The notes below the pieces were generated by a model that was given only the letters and a program-made list of their open reading frames with translations, searched no databases and was not told the origin of the DNA. Positions 6,370 through 15,326 of a DNA stretch of 19,908 nucleotides are shown in pieces. The position numbers and the translations under genes are program-made. Positions within the stretch are counted from its first letter, which is position 1; the number at the start of each line of letters is the position of its first letter. Origin of the DNA: JBBDIO01 sp040880365 (lineage in GTDB: Bacteria > Chloroflexota > Anaerolineae > Caldilineales > Caldilineaceae); assembly GCA_040880365.1 (NCBI GenBank), contig JBBDIO010000185.1:1-19908 (forward strand), written 5' to 3'.

Positions 6370-8219
6370 ATGCGACAACACTCAACTCTAAACACCGCAG
6401 CAGAAAAAATTCTCTCCAATCGCATTATCACGCGCAGTCTTGTGGCGCTGTTGGTCATGGCGATTGGCCTGATTCCTGTGGCAAATGTACAGGCCGCAGA
6501 AACATCCATTGCCAGTGGCGGGTTGTTTGTTCCCAGCGTTTCCAGCAACTATCGTGCGCCGGTTGCCAANNNNNNNNNNNNNNNNNNNNNNNNNNNNNNN
6601 NNNNNNNNNNNNNNNNNNNNNNNNNNNNNNNNNNNNNNNNNNNNNNNNNNNNNNNNNNNNNNNNNNNNNTTGCCAGTGTGAGTGCGCCCGCCGCCGTGAA
6701 TGCGCCCGCCGCCGTAGACGCGATGCTGGCGAATTATGGCGCCCAGGTGGTAGAGAATCTGCCCGCCTTGCAGGCCCAGGTTGTGAGCGTGCCCGCGGGG
6801 GCAGCAGCTACGGTGGTGGAATTGCTGCAAAGCCAGTCCGGTGTGGTCTATGTGGAACCCAACCACATGGCAAGTGGGCAATTTGTGCCCAATGACCCGC
6901 TCTATGGCACCCAGCAATATGCACCCCAGCGCATGGAAACCGAATCCGCCTGGGCCGTTACCCAGGGCGACGCGGCCATCACAGTGGCGGTCATTGATAG
7001 CGGCGCCTGGTTTGAACACCCCGATTTGCAGGGCAAGCTCCTGGCTGGGTGGAATTATGTGGCGAACAACGACAACCCCGCCGACGACCACGGCCACGGC
7101 ACCCATGTGAGTGGGATTATCGCTGCCGGTTTCAACAACGGTGTGGGCATGGCAGGTGTGGGCGGCAATGCCCGGGTGTTGGTCTATAAAGTCTTGAACG
7201 ATAAAAATGTAGGCTCCTACGGGCACATTGCGGCGGCGATTGTGGCGGCCACCGATGCCGGAGCGCACGTTATCAATCTGAGTCTGGGCGGTGAATTTAA
7301 CTCCATCACCCTGCAAAATGCCGTCAGTTATGCCTGGCAAAACAATGTCCTGCTGGTCGCCGCCGCCGGCAATATGGGCAGCACCACCCCGTTCTATCCT
7401 GCGGCCTATCCCCAGGTGATGGCGGTGAGCATGACCAATAGCCTGGACGGGTTTGTTTCGCTCTCCAATTCGGGCCAATGGATTTCGTTGGCTGCGCCGG
7501 GATGGGCGATTCGCAGCACCGACTGGATCGGCAGCCAGGGCGAATATGGCACCCGGTCGGGCACGTCGATGGCGGCTCCCCAGGTTGCAGGCGTGGCCGC
7601 ACTGGTTCTGGCCGCGGCAGAGCTGGACAACGCGACCTTGCGGGCTGTTTTGGAAAACAGCGCCGAGGATTTGGGCACGCCGGGCTTTGATTCCCAGTTT
7701 GGGCATGGACGGGTAAACGCTCGCCGTGCCGTCGAGCTGGCACGCGCGCTGGTAGCGCCTGAACCGACACCCGAACCGACTGTGGAAGCCACGCCCGAAC
7801 CGACTGTGGAAGCCACACCCGAACCCACCGTGGAAGCCACACCCGAACCGACTGTGGAAGCCACACCTGAACCCACCGTCGAGCCGACGCCCGAACCCAC
7901 ACCGGCAACCGCCGTGCGGGTAGATATGCTCACCGGTATCGGTTCCGACTGGGGGCAGTCGTGGCACGCCGTGGTCAACGTGCGGGTCGTGGATAGCCAG
8001 GGGCAGGGAGTTGCATCGGCGCTGGTACACGCCAATTGGAGTAACGGTTTTACGGGGACGGGCAGTTGTGTCACCGACCGGACCGGCGTCTGTGCCGTCA
8101 CATCGGGGCGCATCGCACGCAGCGAGGCCGCCACGACCTTCAGCATCACTACCGTCAGCCACGATACGCTGGCGTTCGACAGCGCAGGGCAGCGCGAAGT
8201 TGCTGTTGCCCGCCCCTAA
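6370..8219 (+). CDS. Exported subtilisin-like serine protease (S8), interrupted by a gap
   Basis: The gene starts at ATG 6370 (AGG 5 nt upstream) with a signal peptide: RSLVALLVMAIGLIPVANVQA, then a mature start near AETS. After the 100-N gap the reading resumes in another frame, with the end of an I9-like propeptide (VVYVEPNHMASG). The S8 catalytic domain follows: Asp in AVIDSGA (6996-6998), His in DHGHGTHVSG (7095-7097), oxyanion Asn in AAAGNMGS, and Ser in RSGTSMAAPQVAG (7566-7568). A PEPTVEAT linker (7758-7904) then leads to an Ig-like C-terminal domain with one Cys pair (GSCVTDRTGVCAVTSG). All catalytic residues are present, so an active extracellular protease is expected. The apparent frame change is explained by the nominal gap size: a true gap of 3n+2 bases restores one frame. 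A 13-bp-stem terminator follows. Confidence 0.93.
6570..6669. other. Assembly gap, 100 N
   Basis: Exactly 100 undetermined bases lie inside the subtilase propeptide region; a round number is a scaffolding convention, not a measured length. Both flanks share TTGCCA. The right flank begins with an 18-bp near-perfect tandem repeat (6683-6718, unit starting TGCGCCCGCCGCCGT, encoding NAPAAV-like residues). A repetitive Ala/Pro stretch may have broken the assembly. Confidence 0.95.
7758..7904 (+). repeat. PEPTVEAT linker repeat in the subtilase
   Basis: A 24-bp unit encodes PEPTVEAT about five times, with PEPT half-units at each end. It is an extended, acidic, proline-rich spacer between the catalytic domain and the C-terminal Ig-like domain. 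Nucleotide copies differ at third positions, so the array is not brand new. Confidence 0.9.
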
Positions 8220-8280
8220 TCTGCAATAGTTCTGCAATAGTCACACTCCGCAAGTACCGGAATCCGACACATACCGGAAT
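8220..8280. repeat. Tandem 11-bp repeat and a spaced 9-bp repeat after the subtilase
   Basis: TCTGCAATAGT occurs twice in tandem (8220-8230, 8231-8241), starting with the base after the stop codon. TACCGGAAT then occurs at 8255-8263 and 8272-8280, 17 bp apart. There is no obvious role. Confidence 0.6.
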
Positions 8281-8313
8281 TGCATAAGCCGACTCACACA
8301 TATAGCCCCAGGC

Positions 8314-8356
8314 CGGGAGGAAGACCACAGAATAGGGTCTTCCTCCCGTTTTAATT
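8314..8356 (+). terminator. Intrinsic terminator of the subtilase gene
   Basis: CGGGAGGAAGACC (8314-8326) pairs perfectly with 8336-8348 around a 9-nt loop and is followed by TTTTAATT. It lies about 95 bp after the subtilase stop codon. It is the best rho-independent terminator in the window. Confidence 0.85.
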
Positions 8357-8435
8357 TCTCTGTTTTGATTTCTCCGATGAATTTCTACGCGTCTGCCCTT
8401 GTGGTAAAATGCACAAAGTCTTGCTGTTCATAATT

Positions 8436-8472
8436 GATCTTACCTGGTTGATCTTGCCGGGTCGATCTTGCC
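8436..8472. repeat. 14-bp tandem repeat upstream of heme A synthase
   Basis: GATCTTACCTGGTT (8436-8449), GATCTTGCCGGGTC (8450-8463) and a partial GATCTTGCC (8464-8472) lie just before the ribosome site of the heme A synthase gene. They would be in its mRNA leader or promoter. A TAAAAT at 8405-8410 could be a -10, but I see no matching -35. Confidence 0.65.
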
Positions 8473-8491
8473 TATCCCAAACGAGGAACCT

Positions 8492-9433
8492 GTGAAGCTT
8501 TCGCGATTTGCCATCTTTGCCTGGGGTGTACTCGCCTACAATCTGTTTGTCATTGTCTGGGGGGCGTTTGTGCGCGCCACAGGCTCGGGCGCGGGCTGCG
8601 GCAGCCACTGGCCGCTGTGTAACGGCGAAGTGATTCCCCGCGCACCCCAAATTGAGACCCTTATCGAATTTTCGCACCGCATTACCAGCGGCTTGGCGCT
8701 TTTCGCCGTGCTGGGCATGGTGATCTGGGCGTGGCGACGCTATGCGCCGGGACATCCGGTGCGCCTGGGTGCGCTGTTGTCGCTGATCTTCATCATTATC
8801 GAAGCCCTGGTGGGGGCGGGCCTGGTGCTTTTGGAATATGTGGCCCACAGCGTTTCGTTGGCGCGCGCCTATTGGATGGCCGGCCATCTGATCAACACCT
8901 TCATTTTGGTTGGGGTGTTGACCCTGACTGCATGGTGGGCCAGCGGAGGTGCGCGGCTGCGGCTGCGTGGACAGGGCACAGTCTTGGGCGCATTGCTGAT
9001 CGCGCTGGTTGCCATGCTGATTCTGGGCGCGAGCGGCGGCATCACCGCACTGGGCGATACGCTCGTCTATAGTGCCGGGATCACACCCGAACAATCGCCG
9101 CTGGTCGCCACGCTGGTGGACCTGCGGATTTACCATCCGCTGCTGGCCTTTGTCGTAGGCGGATTGGTGGGGCTTGCCCTGTGGCAGGCGACGAGCCGGC
9201 GTCCCCATCCCCGGGTAACGCTGTGGGCGTTTGTTACCGCGGGCTTCTATCTGGTGCAGTTGGGCGTGGGCGCGGCAAATGTCTATTTGCAGGCCCCGGT
9301 TGCGATGCAGATGATCCACCTGTTGATTTCCGATTTTATCTGGATTGCCCTGGTGCTCACCGGCGCAGAGGCGCTATCTGCCGACCGGCAACCTGTGATA
9401 GTCGCGACGTCCCCGGAACGCGTTGCGGCGTAA
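8492..9433 (+). CDS. ctaA: Heme A synthase (CtaA/COX15 family)
   Basis: A 313-residue membrane protein with about eight hydrophobic helices, matching CtaA length. The first extracytoplasmic loop has the conserved Cys pair C36/C43 in GCGSHWPLCNGEVIP. Heme-ligand histidines are H62 (IEFSHRITSG), H132 (AGHLINTF), H215 (IYHPLLAF) and H276 (QMIHLLISD), in the two four-helix halves. E59 precedes the first His as in the family. The enzyme converts heme O to heme A for aa3-type cytochrome oxidase, so the organism should respire oxygen. GTG at 8492 is chosen because GAGGA lies 4 nt upstream; the alternative TTG at 8468 lies in the 14-bp repeat. No cytochrome oxidase or ctaB gene lies in the window. 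Confidence 0.93.
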   Translation: MKLSRFAIFAWGVLAYNLFVIVWGAFVRATGSGAGCGSHWPLCNGEVIPRAPQIETLIEFSHRITSGLALFAVLGMVIWAWRRYAPGHPVRLGALLSLIFIIIEALVGAGLVLLEYVAHSVSLARAYWMAGHLINTFILVGVLTLTAWWASGGARLRLRGQGTVLGALLIALVAMLILGASGGITALGDTLVYSAGITPEQSPLVATLVDLRIYHPLLAFVVGGLVGLALWQATSRRPHPRVTLWAFVTAGFYLVQLGVGAANVYLQAPVAMQMIHLLISDFIWIALVLTGAEALSADRQPVIVATSPERVAA

Positions 9434-9487
9434 TTCACCATCCATGCTTGTTTTTCTTCTTGCCCCTGTTGCGCGCCTGGCGTGTCG

Positions 9488-9517
9488 CCCCAATTTTGCC
9501 TACCCCAATTCTACCTA
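9488..9517. repeat. 15-bp imperfect tandem repeat before the ABC operon
   Basis: CCCCAATTTTGCCTA (9488-9502) is followed by CCCCAATTCTACCTA (9503-9517), 13 of 15 identical. It lies in the 182-bp gap between ctaA and the ABC ATPase gene. Confidence 0.55.
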
Positions 9518-9538
9518 CATTGTCACATCCCCGACAGA

Positions 9539-9552
9539 CCTTTGCGCAAAGG
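9539..9552. promoter_or_regulatory. 14-bp perfect palindrome before the ABC operon
   Basis: CCTTTGCGCAAAGG is a perfect dyad 64 bp upstream of the ABC ATPase start. It is a plausible binding site for a dimeric regulator. No clear -10/-35 pair was found beside it, so function is a guess. Confidence 0.35.
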
Positions 9553-9615
9553 GGGCTACACTTTGGGAAATAGTTCACAATATGCCGGGAATTTGGCAAG
9601 GAAAGCAGATTTGGA

Positions 9616-10446
9616 ATGACGACACAAGGAACGAATGGGACAGTGCGGGCAGAGGGGCTGCGGGCAGAGGGGCTGCGCTCGGTTGACGAACCGGGCGCTA
9701 GACCGGACGCTACTGTGCGCCCTGCCCACACGGGGTCGAGTGCGCTGCTGATTGAGATTCGCGGGCTGCGCAAGAGCTACGCCGAAGCCGGGCGCACGCG
9801 CATCGTGCTCGATGCTATCGACCTGGATTTACGCGCGGGTGAGTTTGTCTGTTTGCTGGGCAAATCGGGCAGCGGCAAGAGCACCTTGCTCAACCTGATT
9901 TCGGGCATCGACGCGCCCGACGCCGGTGATGTAACGCTCCATGCCGACGGGGAGCGGGTGACATTGACCACCCTTTCCGAGCGAGCGCGCACCCTCTTTC
10001 GCCGGCGCAATATTGGCATTATTTTTCAGTTTTTTAATCTGATCCCCACCCTCACGGTGGTGGAAAATGTGCGCTTGCCCCTGGAATTGGCGGGCCGCGC
10101 CGATGGCGGGGCCGCCGCCGAGCTGTTGGCCGCGGTGGGGCTGGGCGACCGCCTGGACACCTATCCCGACCGGCTGAGTGGCGGCGAGCAACAGCGCGTC
10201 GCCATTGCCCGCGCCTTGATTCATGATCCGTTGCTGATTCTGGCTGATGAACCCACCGGCAATCTGGATGACGACACCGGCGAATCGGTGCTGGAATTGT
10301 TGTTGCGGCTGACGCGCGGCGCGGGCAAAACGCTGATCATGGCGACCCACGCGCCCGAAATTGCCGCGCGCGCCGACCGGGTGCTGCATGTGGTGCATGG
10401 GCATTTGCAAGAAGAACATTTACAAAAAGAAGGCCAGGCCGTATGA
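9616..10446 (+). CDS. ABC transporter ATP-binding protein (MacB/LolD-type)
   Basis: A 276-residue ATPase with all motifs: Walker A GKSGSGKST (82-90), Q-loop Q138 (IIFQFFNLIP), signature LSGGEQQR (187-194), Walker B LLILADEP (206-213) and H245 (MATHAPE). The FQFFNLIPTLT wording and the FtsX-type partner place it in the MacB/LolD/YbbA group. That group drives mechanical work on lipoproteins, peptides or drugs at the membrane rather than classic import. The first 43 residues precede the homologous region and contain RAEGL twice, from an exact 15-bp duplication (9646-9675). No better start was found; AAGGA lies 12 nt before the ATG, a long spacing. Its stop overlaps the permease start by ATGA, so the two are co-transcribed and translationally coupled. 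Confidence 0.93.
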   Translation: MTTQGTNGTVRAEGLRAEGLRSVDEPGARPDATVRPAHTGSSALLIEIRGLRKSYAEAGRTRIVLDAIDLDLRAGEFVCLLGKSGSGKSTLLNLISGIDAPDAGDVTLHADGERVTLTTLSERARTLFRRRNIGIIFQFFNLIPTLTVVENVRLPLELAGRADGGAAAELLAAVGLGDRLDTYPDRLSGGEQQRVAIARALIHDPLLILADEPTGNLDDDTGESVLELLLRLTRGAGKTLIMATHAPEIAARADRVLHVVHGHLQEEHLQKEGQAV

Positions 10447-13139
10447 CAGCGCGGGCAGGCAGTGGGGCGTCGATTTCCGGGTGGCGCACCGGCCAGAGTG
10501 TGTTGCGCATGGCATGGCGTCATGTCTGGCGGCGTCCGCTCCAGAGTCTCTTTCTGGTGGCGGGGGTGGCAATTGGCGTTGCCATGATTGTGGGCATCGA
10601 CCTGGCGAATGGCGCGGCGCAACGCGCCTTCGAACTGGGCACCGAAAGTATTGCCGGGCGTGCTACCCATGAAATTGTGGGCGGTCCCAGCGGACTAGAC
10701 CAGAGCCTCTATGTCCAATTGCGCCGGGAAGAAGGCTATACCCTCAGCGCGCCGGTGGTGGAAGATTATGTGGTGGTCGAGGAGCTGGATCGCCAGCCTG
10801 TGCGCCTGCTGGGGATAGATCCCTTTGCCGAAGCGCCGTTTCGCAGCTTTTTGGGACGGGGCGATGCAGGGCCGTCTGCGCCCAATTATCTGGATGACTT
10901 TATGGCGCGGCCCAATACGGTGCTCATGAGTGTGGCGACCGCGGCGCGCTATGGTGTGGATGTGGGCGCGCCGATTACCGCCCTTAGCGGCGGGCGCGAA
11001 TTTACGCTGGAAGTCGTGGGATTGCTGGAGCCTGCCGACGAGTTGAGCGCCCGTGCGCTGGATAATCTGCTGCTGGCAGATATCGCCACGGCCCAGGAGG
11101 TCTTTGGGCGGGTGGGGCGGCTGGACCGCATCGACCTGATTTTGCCCAGCGGCGACGCGGGCGCGGCATGGATGGAACGGTTCCAGGCCCTGTTGCCCGA
11201 CGATGCCCGCTTAGCCGCGGCTTCTTCGCGTGCGGGCACGGTGAATGAAATGACCGCCGCGTTTCGTCTGAATCTGACGGCGTTGAGCCTGTTGGCATTG
11301 GTGGTGGGGCTGTTTCTCATCTACAACACTGTGACTTTCAGCGTGATCCAGCGGCGGCCTGTGATTGGCAGTCTGCGCGCGCTGGGCATGACCCGTGGCG
11401 AAATTTTTGGGATGGTGCTGGGCGAAGCAATTTTGCTGGGCATTCTGGGCACGGGGTTGGGATTGGGGCTGGGCGTGCTGCTGGGGCAGGGCGCGGTCCA
11501 GCTGGTGACCCAGACCATTAACGACCTGTTTTTTGTGGTGGCGGTGCGCGATGTAGACTTGCCGGCGAGTACCCTGCTCAAGGGCGGCGCGATTGGCGTA
11601 TTGGCGGCGACCATTGGCGCGGCGATTCCCGCGTGGGAAGCCACAGGCGTGCCGCCGGTGGGCGCGTTTCAGCGCAGCCAGATCGAGGAGCGTTCCCGGC
11701 GGTTGCTGCCTTGGGTGGCGGCGGCGGCGGTGGGTCTGCTGGCAGTGGGCGGGCTGTTGCTCATCCCCGATTGGAATCTGATCGTGGCCTTTGTGGGACT
11801 GTTTGCAGTGATTGTAGGCTGTGCGCTGTTGACGCCGTTGCTGACCTGGGTGGTTATGGCGGCGGTGCAGTGGTTCAGCGGCACGGTGTTGCGTGCGCCG
11901 GGCAATCTCTTGTGGCGCATGGCCCCGCGCACGATCCTGCGCTCGCTCAGCCGCACATCGGTCGCGGTTGCCGCGCTCATGGTCGCGGTGAGCGTGATTA
12001 TCGGCGTGGGTGTCATGATTTCCAGCTTTCGCAACACGGTGTCGCTGTGGCTCGACGAAGTCTTGCAGGCCGATGTGTTTGTCTCGCCGCCTTCCTATGC
12101 GGCGAATCAGGTGCTCACCACGCTGGACCCTGCCACGGTAGAGTGGTTTGCCGACTATCCCGGCGTGAGCAGTATGGCGACGACGCGCGGGGTAGATGTA
12201 GCGGCTTTTCTGGATAGTGCGCCCGACAGTGTGACTGACAGTGGGACCGACAGTGCGACTGAACCTGTAGCATCAGGCGCGGCAAGCACTGTGCGGCTGG
12301 TGGCGATTAGCCAGGATTTGGCGGGCGAAGATCGGCGCTATCGCGCCAGCGTGGGCGACAGCGCGACCACTTGGGCCGCGGTGCAGGAGGGAGCTATTCT
12401 GGTCAACGAGCCGATGGCAAACCGCCACGATTTACAGGTGGGCGATAGCATCCGCTTGCAGACAGATCGCGGACCCGAAGCCTTTACGATTGCGGGCGTG
12501 AATGTAGATTTCGATGTGAACGATGTGATTCTCATGGCGGATCCCGTTTACCGCAGCCACTGGAATGATCTCGCGATTTCGGCAATCGGCCTGTTTTTGG
12601 AACCGGGGCAGGATGTAGACGCGATGGTCAACACCATGCGTGCGTCCGCGGCCCAGCGCGCGCATGGTGCGCAGGAAGTTGTGATCCAGTCTAACCGGGG
12701 CACACGCGAAAATGCGCTGGCGGTCTTTGACCGCACCTTTGCCATTACCGTCGCGCTGCAAGTGCTGGCCGCGCTGGTGGCCTTTATTGGCATTCTCAGC
12801 ACGCTCATGAGTCTGCAACTGGAACGGATGCGCGAGATTGGCATTCTGCGCGCTACGGGCATGACCCGCGGCCAACTGTGGCGGCTTTCACTGATCGAAA
12901 CGGGACTGATTGGCGCGACGGCAGGTCTGATCGCCGTGCCCACGGGGCTGGTGCTGGCGGTGATCCTCATTTATATCATCAACCTGCGTTCGTTTGGATG
13001 GACACTGGAAATGCAACTGGCCGCGGGCGAGTTTGGGCGTGCCTTTGTGGTGGCGTTGGCCGCGGCGTTGCTGGCGGGCATCTATCCTGCCTGGCGCATG
13101 GGGCGTATTCAACCGGCCATCGCGGTGCGCGCGGAATAG
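10443..13139 (+). CDS. ABC transporter permease, FtsX/MacB-like, two FtsX domains
   Basis: An 898-residue membrane protein. An N-terminal helix (SLFLVAGVAIGVAMIVGIDL, about 35-55) leads into a MacB-type periplasmic core domain to about 275. A three-helix FtsX domain follows, with LGMTRGEIFGMVLGEA. Central helices come next (including VAALMVAVSVIIGVGVMISS), then a second extracytoplasmic domain and a final three-helix FtsX domain (LRATGMTRGQLWRLSLIET), ending AWRMGRIQPAIAVRAE. The paired FtsX layout with about ten helices matches the YbbP-type 'putative ABC transport system permease'. The second soluble domain has a low-complexity insert DSVTDSGTDSAT from a 12-bp repeat (12225-12260). It couples to the ATPase encoded just upstream (4-bp overlap). 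Substrate unknown; lipid, lipoprotein or peptide export is typical of the class. Confidence 0.92.
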   Translation: MTARAGSGASISGWRTGQSVLRMAWRHVWRRPLQSLFLVAGVAIGVAMIVGIDLANGAAQRAFELGTESIAGRATHEIVGGPSGLDQSLYVQLRREEGYTLSAPVVEDYVVVEELDRQPVRLLGIDPFAEAPFRSFLGRGDAGPSAPNYLDDFMARPNTVLMSVATAARYGVDVGAPITALSGGREFTLEVVGLLEPADELSARALDNLLLADIATAQEVFGRVGRLDRIDLILPSGDAGAAWMERFQALLPDDARLAAASSRAGTVNEMTAAFRLNLTALSLLALVVGLFLIYNTVTFSVIQRRPVIGSLRALGMTRGEIFGMVLGEAILLGILGTGLGLGLGVLLGQGAVQLVTQTINDLFFVVAVRDVDLPASTLLKGGAIGVLAATIGAAIPAWEATGVPPVGAFQRSQIEERSRRLLPWVAAAAVGLLAVGGLLLIPDWNLIVAFVGLFAVIVGCALLTPLLTWVVMAAVQWFSGTVLRAPGNLLWRMAPRTILRSLSRTSVAVAALMVAVSVIIGVGVMISSFRNTVSLWLDEVLQADVFVSPPSYAANQVLTTLDPATVEWFADYPGVSSMATTRGVDVAAFLDSAPDSVTDSGTDSATEPVASGAASTVRLVAISQDLAGEDRRYRASVGDSATTWAAVQEGAILVNEPMANRHDLQVGDSIRLQTDRGPEAFTIAGVNVDFDVNDVILMADPVYRSHWNDLAISAIGLFLEPGQDVDAMVNTMRASAAQRAHGAQEVVIQSNRGTRENALAVFDRTFAITVALQVLAALVAFIGILSTLMSLQLERMREIGILRATGMTRGQLWRLSLIETGLIGATAGLIAVPTGLVLAVILIYIINLRSFGWTLEMQLAAGEFGRAFVVALAAALLAGIYPAWRMGRIQPAIAVRAE
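12225..12260 (+). repeat. 12-bp x3 in-frame repeat inside the permease gene
   Basis: GACAGTGTGACT, GACAGTGGGACC and GACAGTGCGACT follow in tandem and encode DSVT-DSGT-DSAT in an extracytoplasmic loop. This is an in-frame expansion tolerated in a surface loop. Confidence 0.75.
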
Positions 13140-13153
13140 GCCGGGCAGAGTAG

Positions 13154-13211
13154 GTCACGCCTCCTGGCGTGACACCCGCTGATTGCCGATTTGTCACCGC
13201 GGGAGCGGTGA
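13154..13211. terminator. Two small hairpins between convergent genes
   Basis: GTCACGCC/GGCGTGAC (13154-13161 with 13166-13173, 4-nt loop) and TCACCGC/GCGGTGA (13194-13200 with 13205-13211, 4-nt loop) lie between the permease stop (13139) and the NYN gene stop (13269). Either could end transcription in both directions. No T-run follows. Confidence 0.45.
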
Positions 13212-13268
13212 TCTACTGTCGAATAACGTCTGACTGAACACGGAAACAGACGGGGATATTGGCCGCAA

Positions 13269-15302
13269 TCAGGCCATCAACATCTGCTCAATCGTGTCGG
13301 CGACCTGGTTGTAGACGGGCGAATCGGTGCGGGATAGGCGAATCTGGTTGGCAATGCGGCGCAGCAGGCCGGGGTTGGCTTCGGCCAGATTTTGGGTCAT
13401 GGCAAACCAGAGCCGGCAGAGGTCGGCGTTTTGGTGGGTAGAGGCGTTGACGGCAATTTCGGCGGGCGATGTGGAATTGAGGCTGGGATTGGCCGCGGTC
13501 AGGCCCAACTCGCGCCACGCGTTGACCCAATAGTAGGAGAGCATGGGGTTGATTAGCCCGCGCATACGGCTCCATAGCGGATCGTCTTCCTGCACGAGGT
13601 TGAAGAAAGCCAGGTAATAGGGGCGAGAGTTGGAATAGTCGCGGTGAATCTGTGACAGTTCGCCTGCCTTGACCGAGGCATAGGAAGCCATATACCAGCG
13701 CAGGTCTTCCAACGTCGCGCCCGGTTCGTTTTCTTCTACGGCATCCCATTGGATCCGACAGGCAAAGAGATAGCTGCGCGCCGAGGCCGAGAAATCCTGG
13801 GAGCGTTGCAGCATGGCGGTTTTTGCCAGAGCGCGCGCCTTGTCCAGTGTGCGCGGCAGCGAATCGGGCAATTGCACATTTTCGATGTCATAGCGGATTA
13901 GCTGTAGCGACGGCTCATCGGCAAAGGGGATGGCGCTGTGTCCCGGCAGCACAAAGCGTCCGTCTTGCTGAGTGATGAGGCTGCGCTCCTCCAGATCTTC
14001 CAACAGGCTCTTGATATATTCCACCTGGTCGCGGTCGTTGAGCAGAATGACGGCCAGATCTTCCTTGTCGATATCCAGCCCCGCGTTGATCACCGCATAG
14101 ACGAAGCCCGATTCGGCGCGGTGGACAAACGCGGCTTCGCTGTCGATTTCGGGGGCAAGCTGCACGGGCACATGCACCGAGGCAACTTCGCCGTTGTAGT
14201 CGAAGGCGCGCTGGCGAAAGCCCATCTGCCAGATCTGGCGCAGGGTGGTCTTGCTGCGAATCAATCCCTGGTCTTCATAGCGCACACAGAGTTCTTCGAG
14301 CAGCTCATCGGTGGTGCGCGCATTGGGATGTTCGTTAAGCTCCCGATAAATATCGCGCAACACATCGCGGCGGGTGGCAAAATCCACTGCGGTCATTTTC
14401 AGACGGTTGAAAATCTGTTTATAGAGCACGCGCAACGGCGGTTTGACGGTCGGCGCTTCGGCGATCATCAGGGCGGCAGAAGGCTTGGGCGCGCCGGCAT
14501 AGGATTGTCCGTTGCTCACGGGCGAAGGGCCGTGCCACGGGCTTAAATCCTGGTCGGGCGTGGGCACAAAATCTTTGGGCGCCACGAAAAGCTGCATCTC
14601 TTTGATAAAGAGATTGACGATATCGGTGTTGGTTTCCAGCCAGTTTTTGAATTGGGAAAAACCAAAGTTGGCTTCGTTGAAGGCCGAATCCATGAGCAGC
14701 ATGGTCTGCTTGAGCTTGGCCGCGAGGACGGGCAATTCGCCGCGCTGGGCGTGAACGGCCAAGGCGCGCCCCAGCAGCCCGCGCGCGTGTTCGTTGTCGG
14801 CGCGGGTGGCGGGCGTCAATTCGTGGATGTCGTGGCCGTCGCCCAGGATGGATTCCAGGTAGATAAATTCATCACAGGCCTTGATGAGCAGGGGGTGGGT
14901 CACATCGCGCGGGCCAATGCCCAGCGTATAGCGGCCGTATTCGCGCAGTTTGGCAACCAGGGGGCCAAAATCGCTATCGCCCGACACAATCACAAAGGTG
15001 CCGATCTGCTCGCGGGTGATGGCGGTTTCCATAGCATCCAGGGCCATGCGAATATCGGCGCGGTTTTTGCCTGCGCGCACAGAATAGATCTGGATCAGGT
15101 CTACCGAGTTGTTCATCAGCTCTTCCCGATAATGGGAAAAGCGACTCCAGTCGCCATAGACGCGCTTGATGACGACGGGGCCACGGCTTTGGAGGTATTC
15201 GATGAGGGGGGTCAGTTCAAAATCGAGGAATTCCTGTTCGGCCCACACAGCCACATTTTCAAAGTCGATAAATACTGCAATTTGGTTACTCAAAAGAGTC
15301 AC
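13269..15302 (-). CDS. NYN-domain nuclease-like protein with LOTUS/OST-HTH-like domains
   Basis: A 677-residue protein. Residues 8-155 form a NYN (PIN-like) domain with the expected acidic set: D13 and N16 (VFIDFENV), D83 (KNRADIRMALDAM), and D109 and D111 (VIVSGDSDFGPL). Metal-dependent RNase activity is plausible. Residues 172-242 (LLGRALAV to LFVAP) look like an OST-HTH/LOTUS domain, an RNA- or protein-binding winged helix often fused to NYN. A second LOTUS-like segment is near 290-380 and a third winged-helix-like stretch near 398-455. The remaining 220 residues are helical and unrecognised. The start is GTG 15302 or, with better ribosome-site spacing (AGGTGA, 5 nt), TTG 15293. It is monocistronic and convergent with the ABC operon. 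A role in RNA turnover or regulation is inferred from the family only. Confidence 0.9.
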   Translation of the reverse strand: MTLLSNQIAVFIDFENVAVWAEQEFLDFELTPLIEYLQSRGPVVIKRVYGDWSRFSHYREELMNNSVDLIQIYSVRAGKNRADIRMALDAMETAITREQIGTFVIVSGDSDFGPLVAKLREYGRYTLGIGPRDVTHPLLIKACDEFIYLESILGDGHDIHELTPATRADNEHARGLLGRALAVHAQRGELPVLAAKLKQTMLLMDSAFNEANFGFSQFKNWLETNTDIVNLFIKEMQLFVAPKDFVPTPDQDLSPWHGPSPVSNGQSYAGAPKPSAALMIAEAPTVKPPLRVLYKQIFNRLKMTAVDFATRRDVLRDIYRELNEHPNARTTDELLEELCVRYEDQGLIRSKTTLRQIWQMGFRQRAFDYNGEVASVHVPVQLAPEIDSEAAFVHRAESGFVYAVINAGLDIDKEDLAVILLNDRDQVEYIKSLLEDLEERSLITQQDGRFVLPGHSAIPFADEPSLQLIRYDIENVQLPDSLPRTLDKARALAKTAMLQRSQDFSASARSYLFACRIQWDAVEENEPGATLEDLRWYMASYASVKAGELSQIHRDYSNSRPYYLAFFNLVQEDDPLWSRMRGLINPMLSYYWVNAWRELGLTAANPSLNSTSPAEIAVNASTHQNADLCRLWFAMTQNLAEANPGLLRRIANQIRLSRTDSPVYNQVADTIEQMLMA

Positions 15303-15326
15303 CTACCTTTCCGATTTTTGATGTGT

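Noticed and set aside
6072..6548. 158-codon minus-strand ORF upstream of the subtilase
   Set aside because: It has no recognisable domain, overlaps the subtilase signal peptide on the other strand and has no convincing ribosome site.
6549..8237. 562-codon minus-strand ORF over the subtilase
   Set aside because: The plus strand encodes a complete S8 catalytic triad. The antisense reading is repetitive (GFHSRFGCGF) because it mirrors the PEPTVEAT linker.
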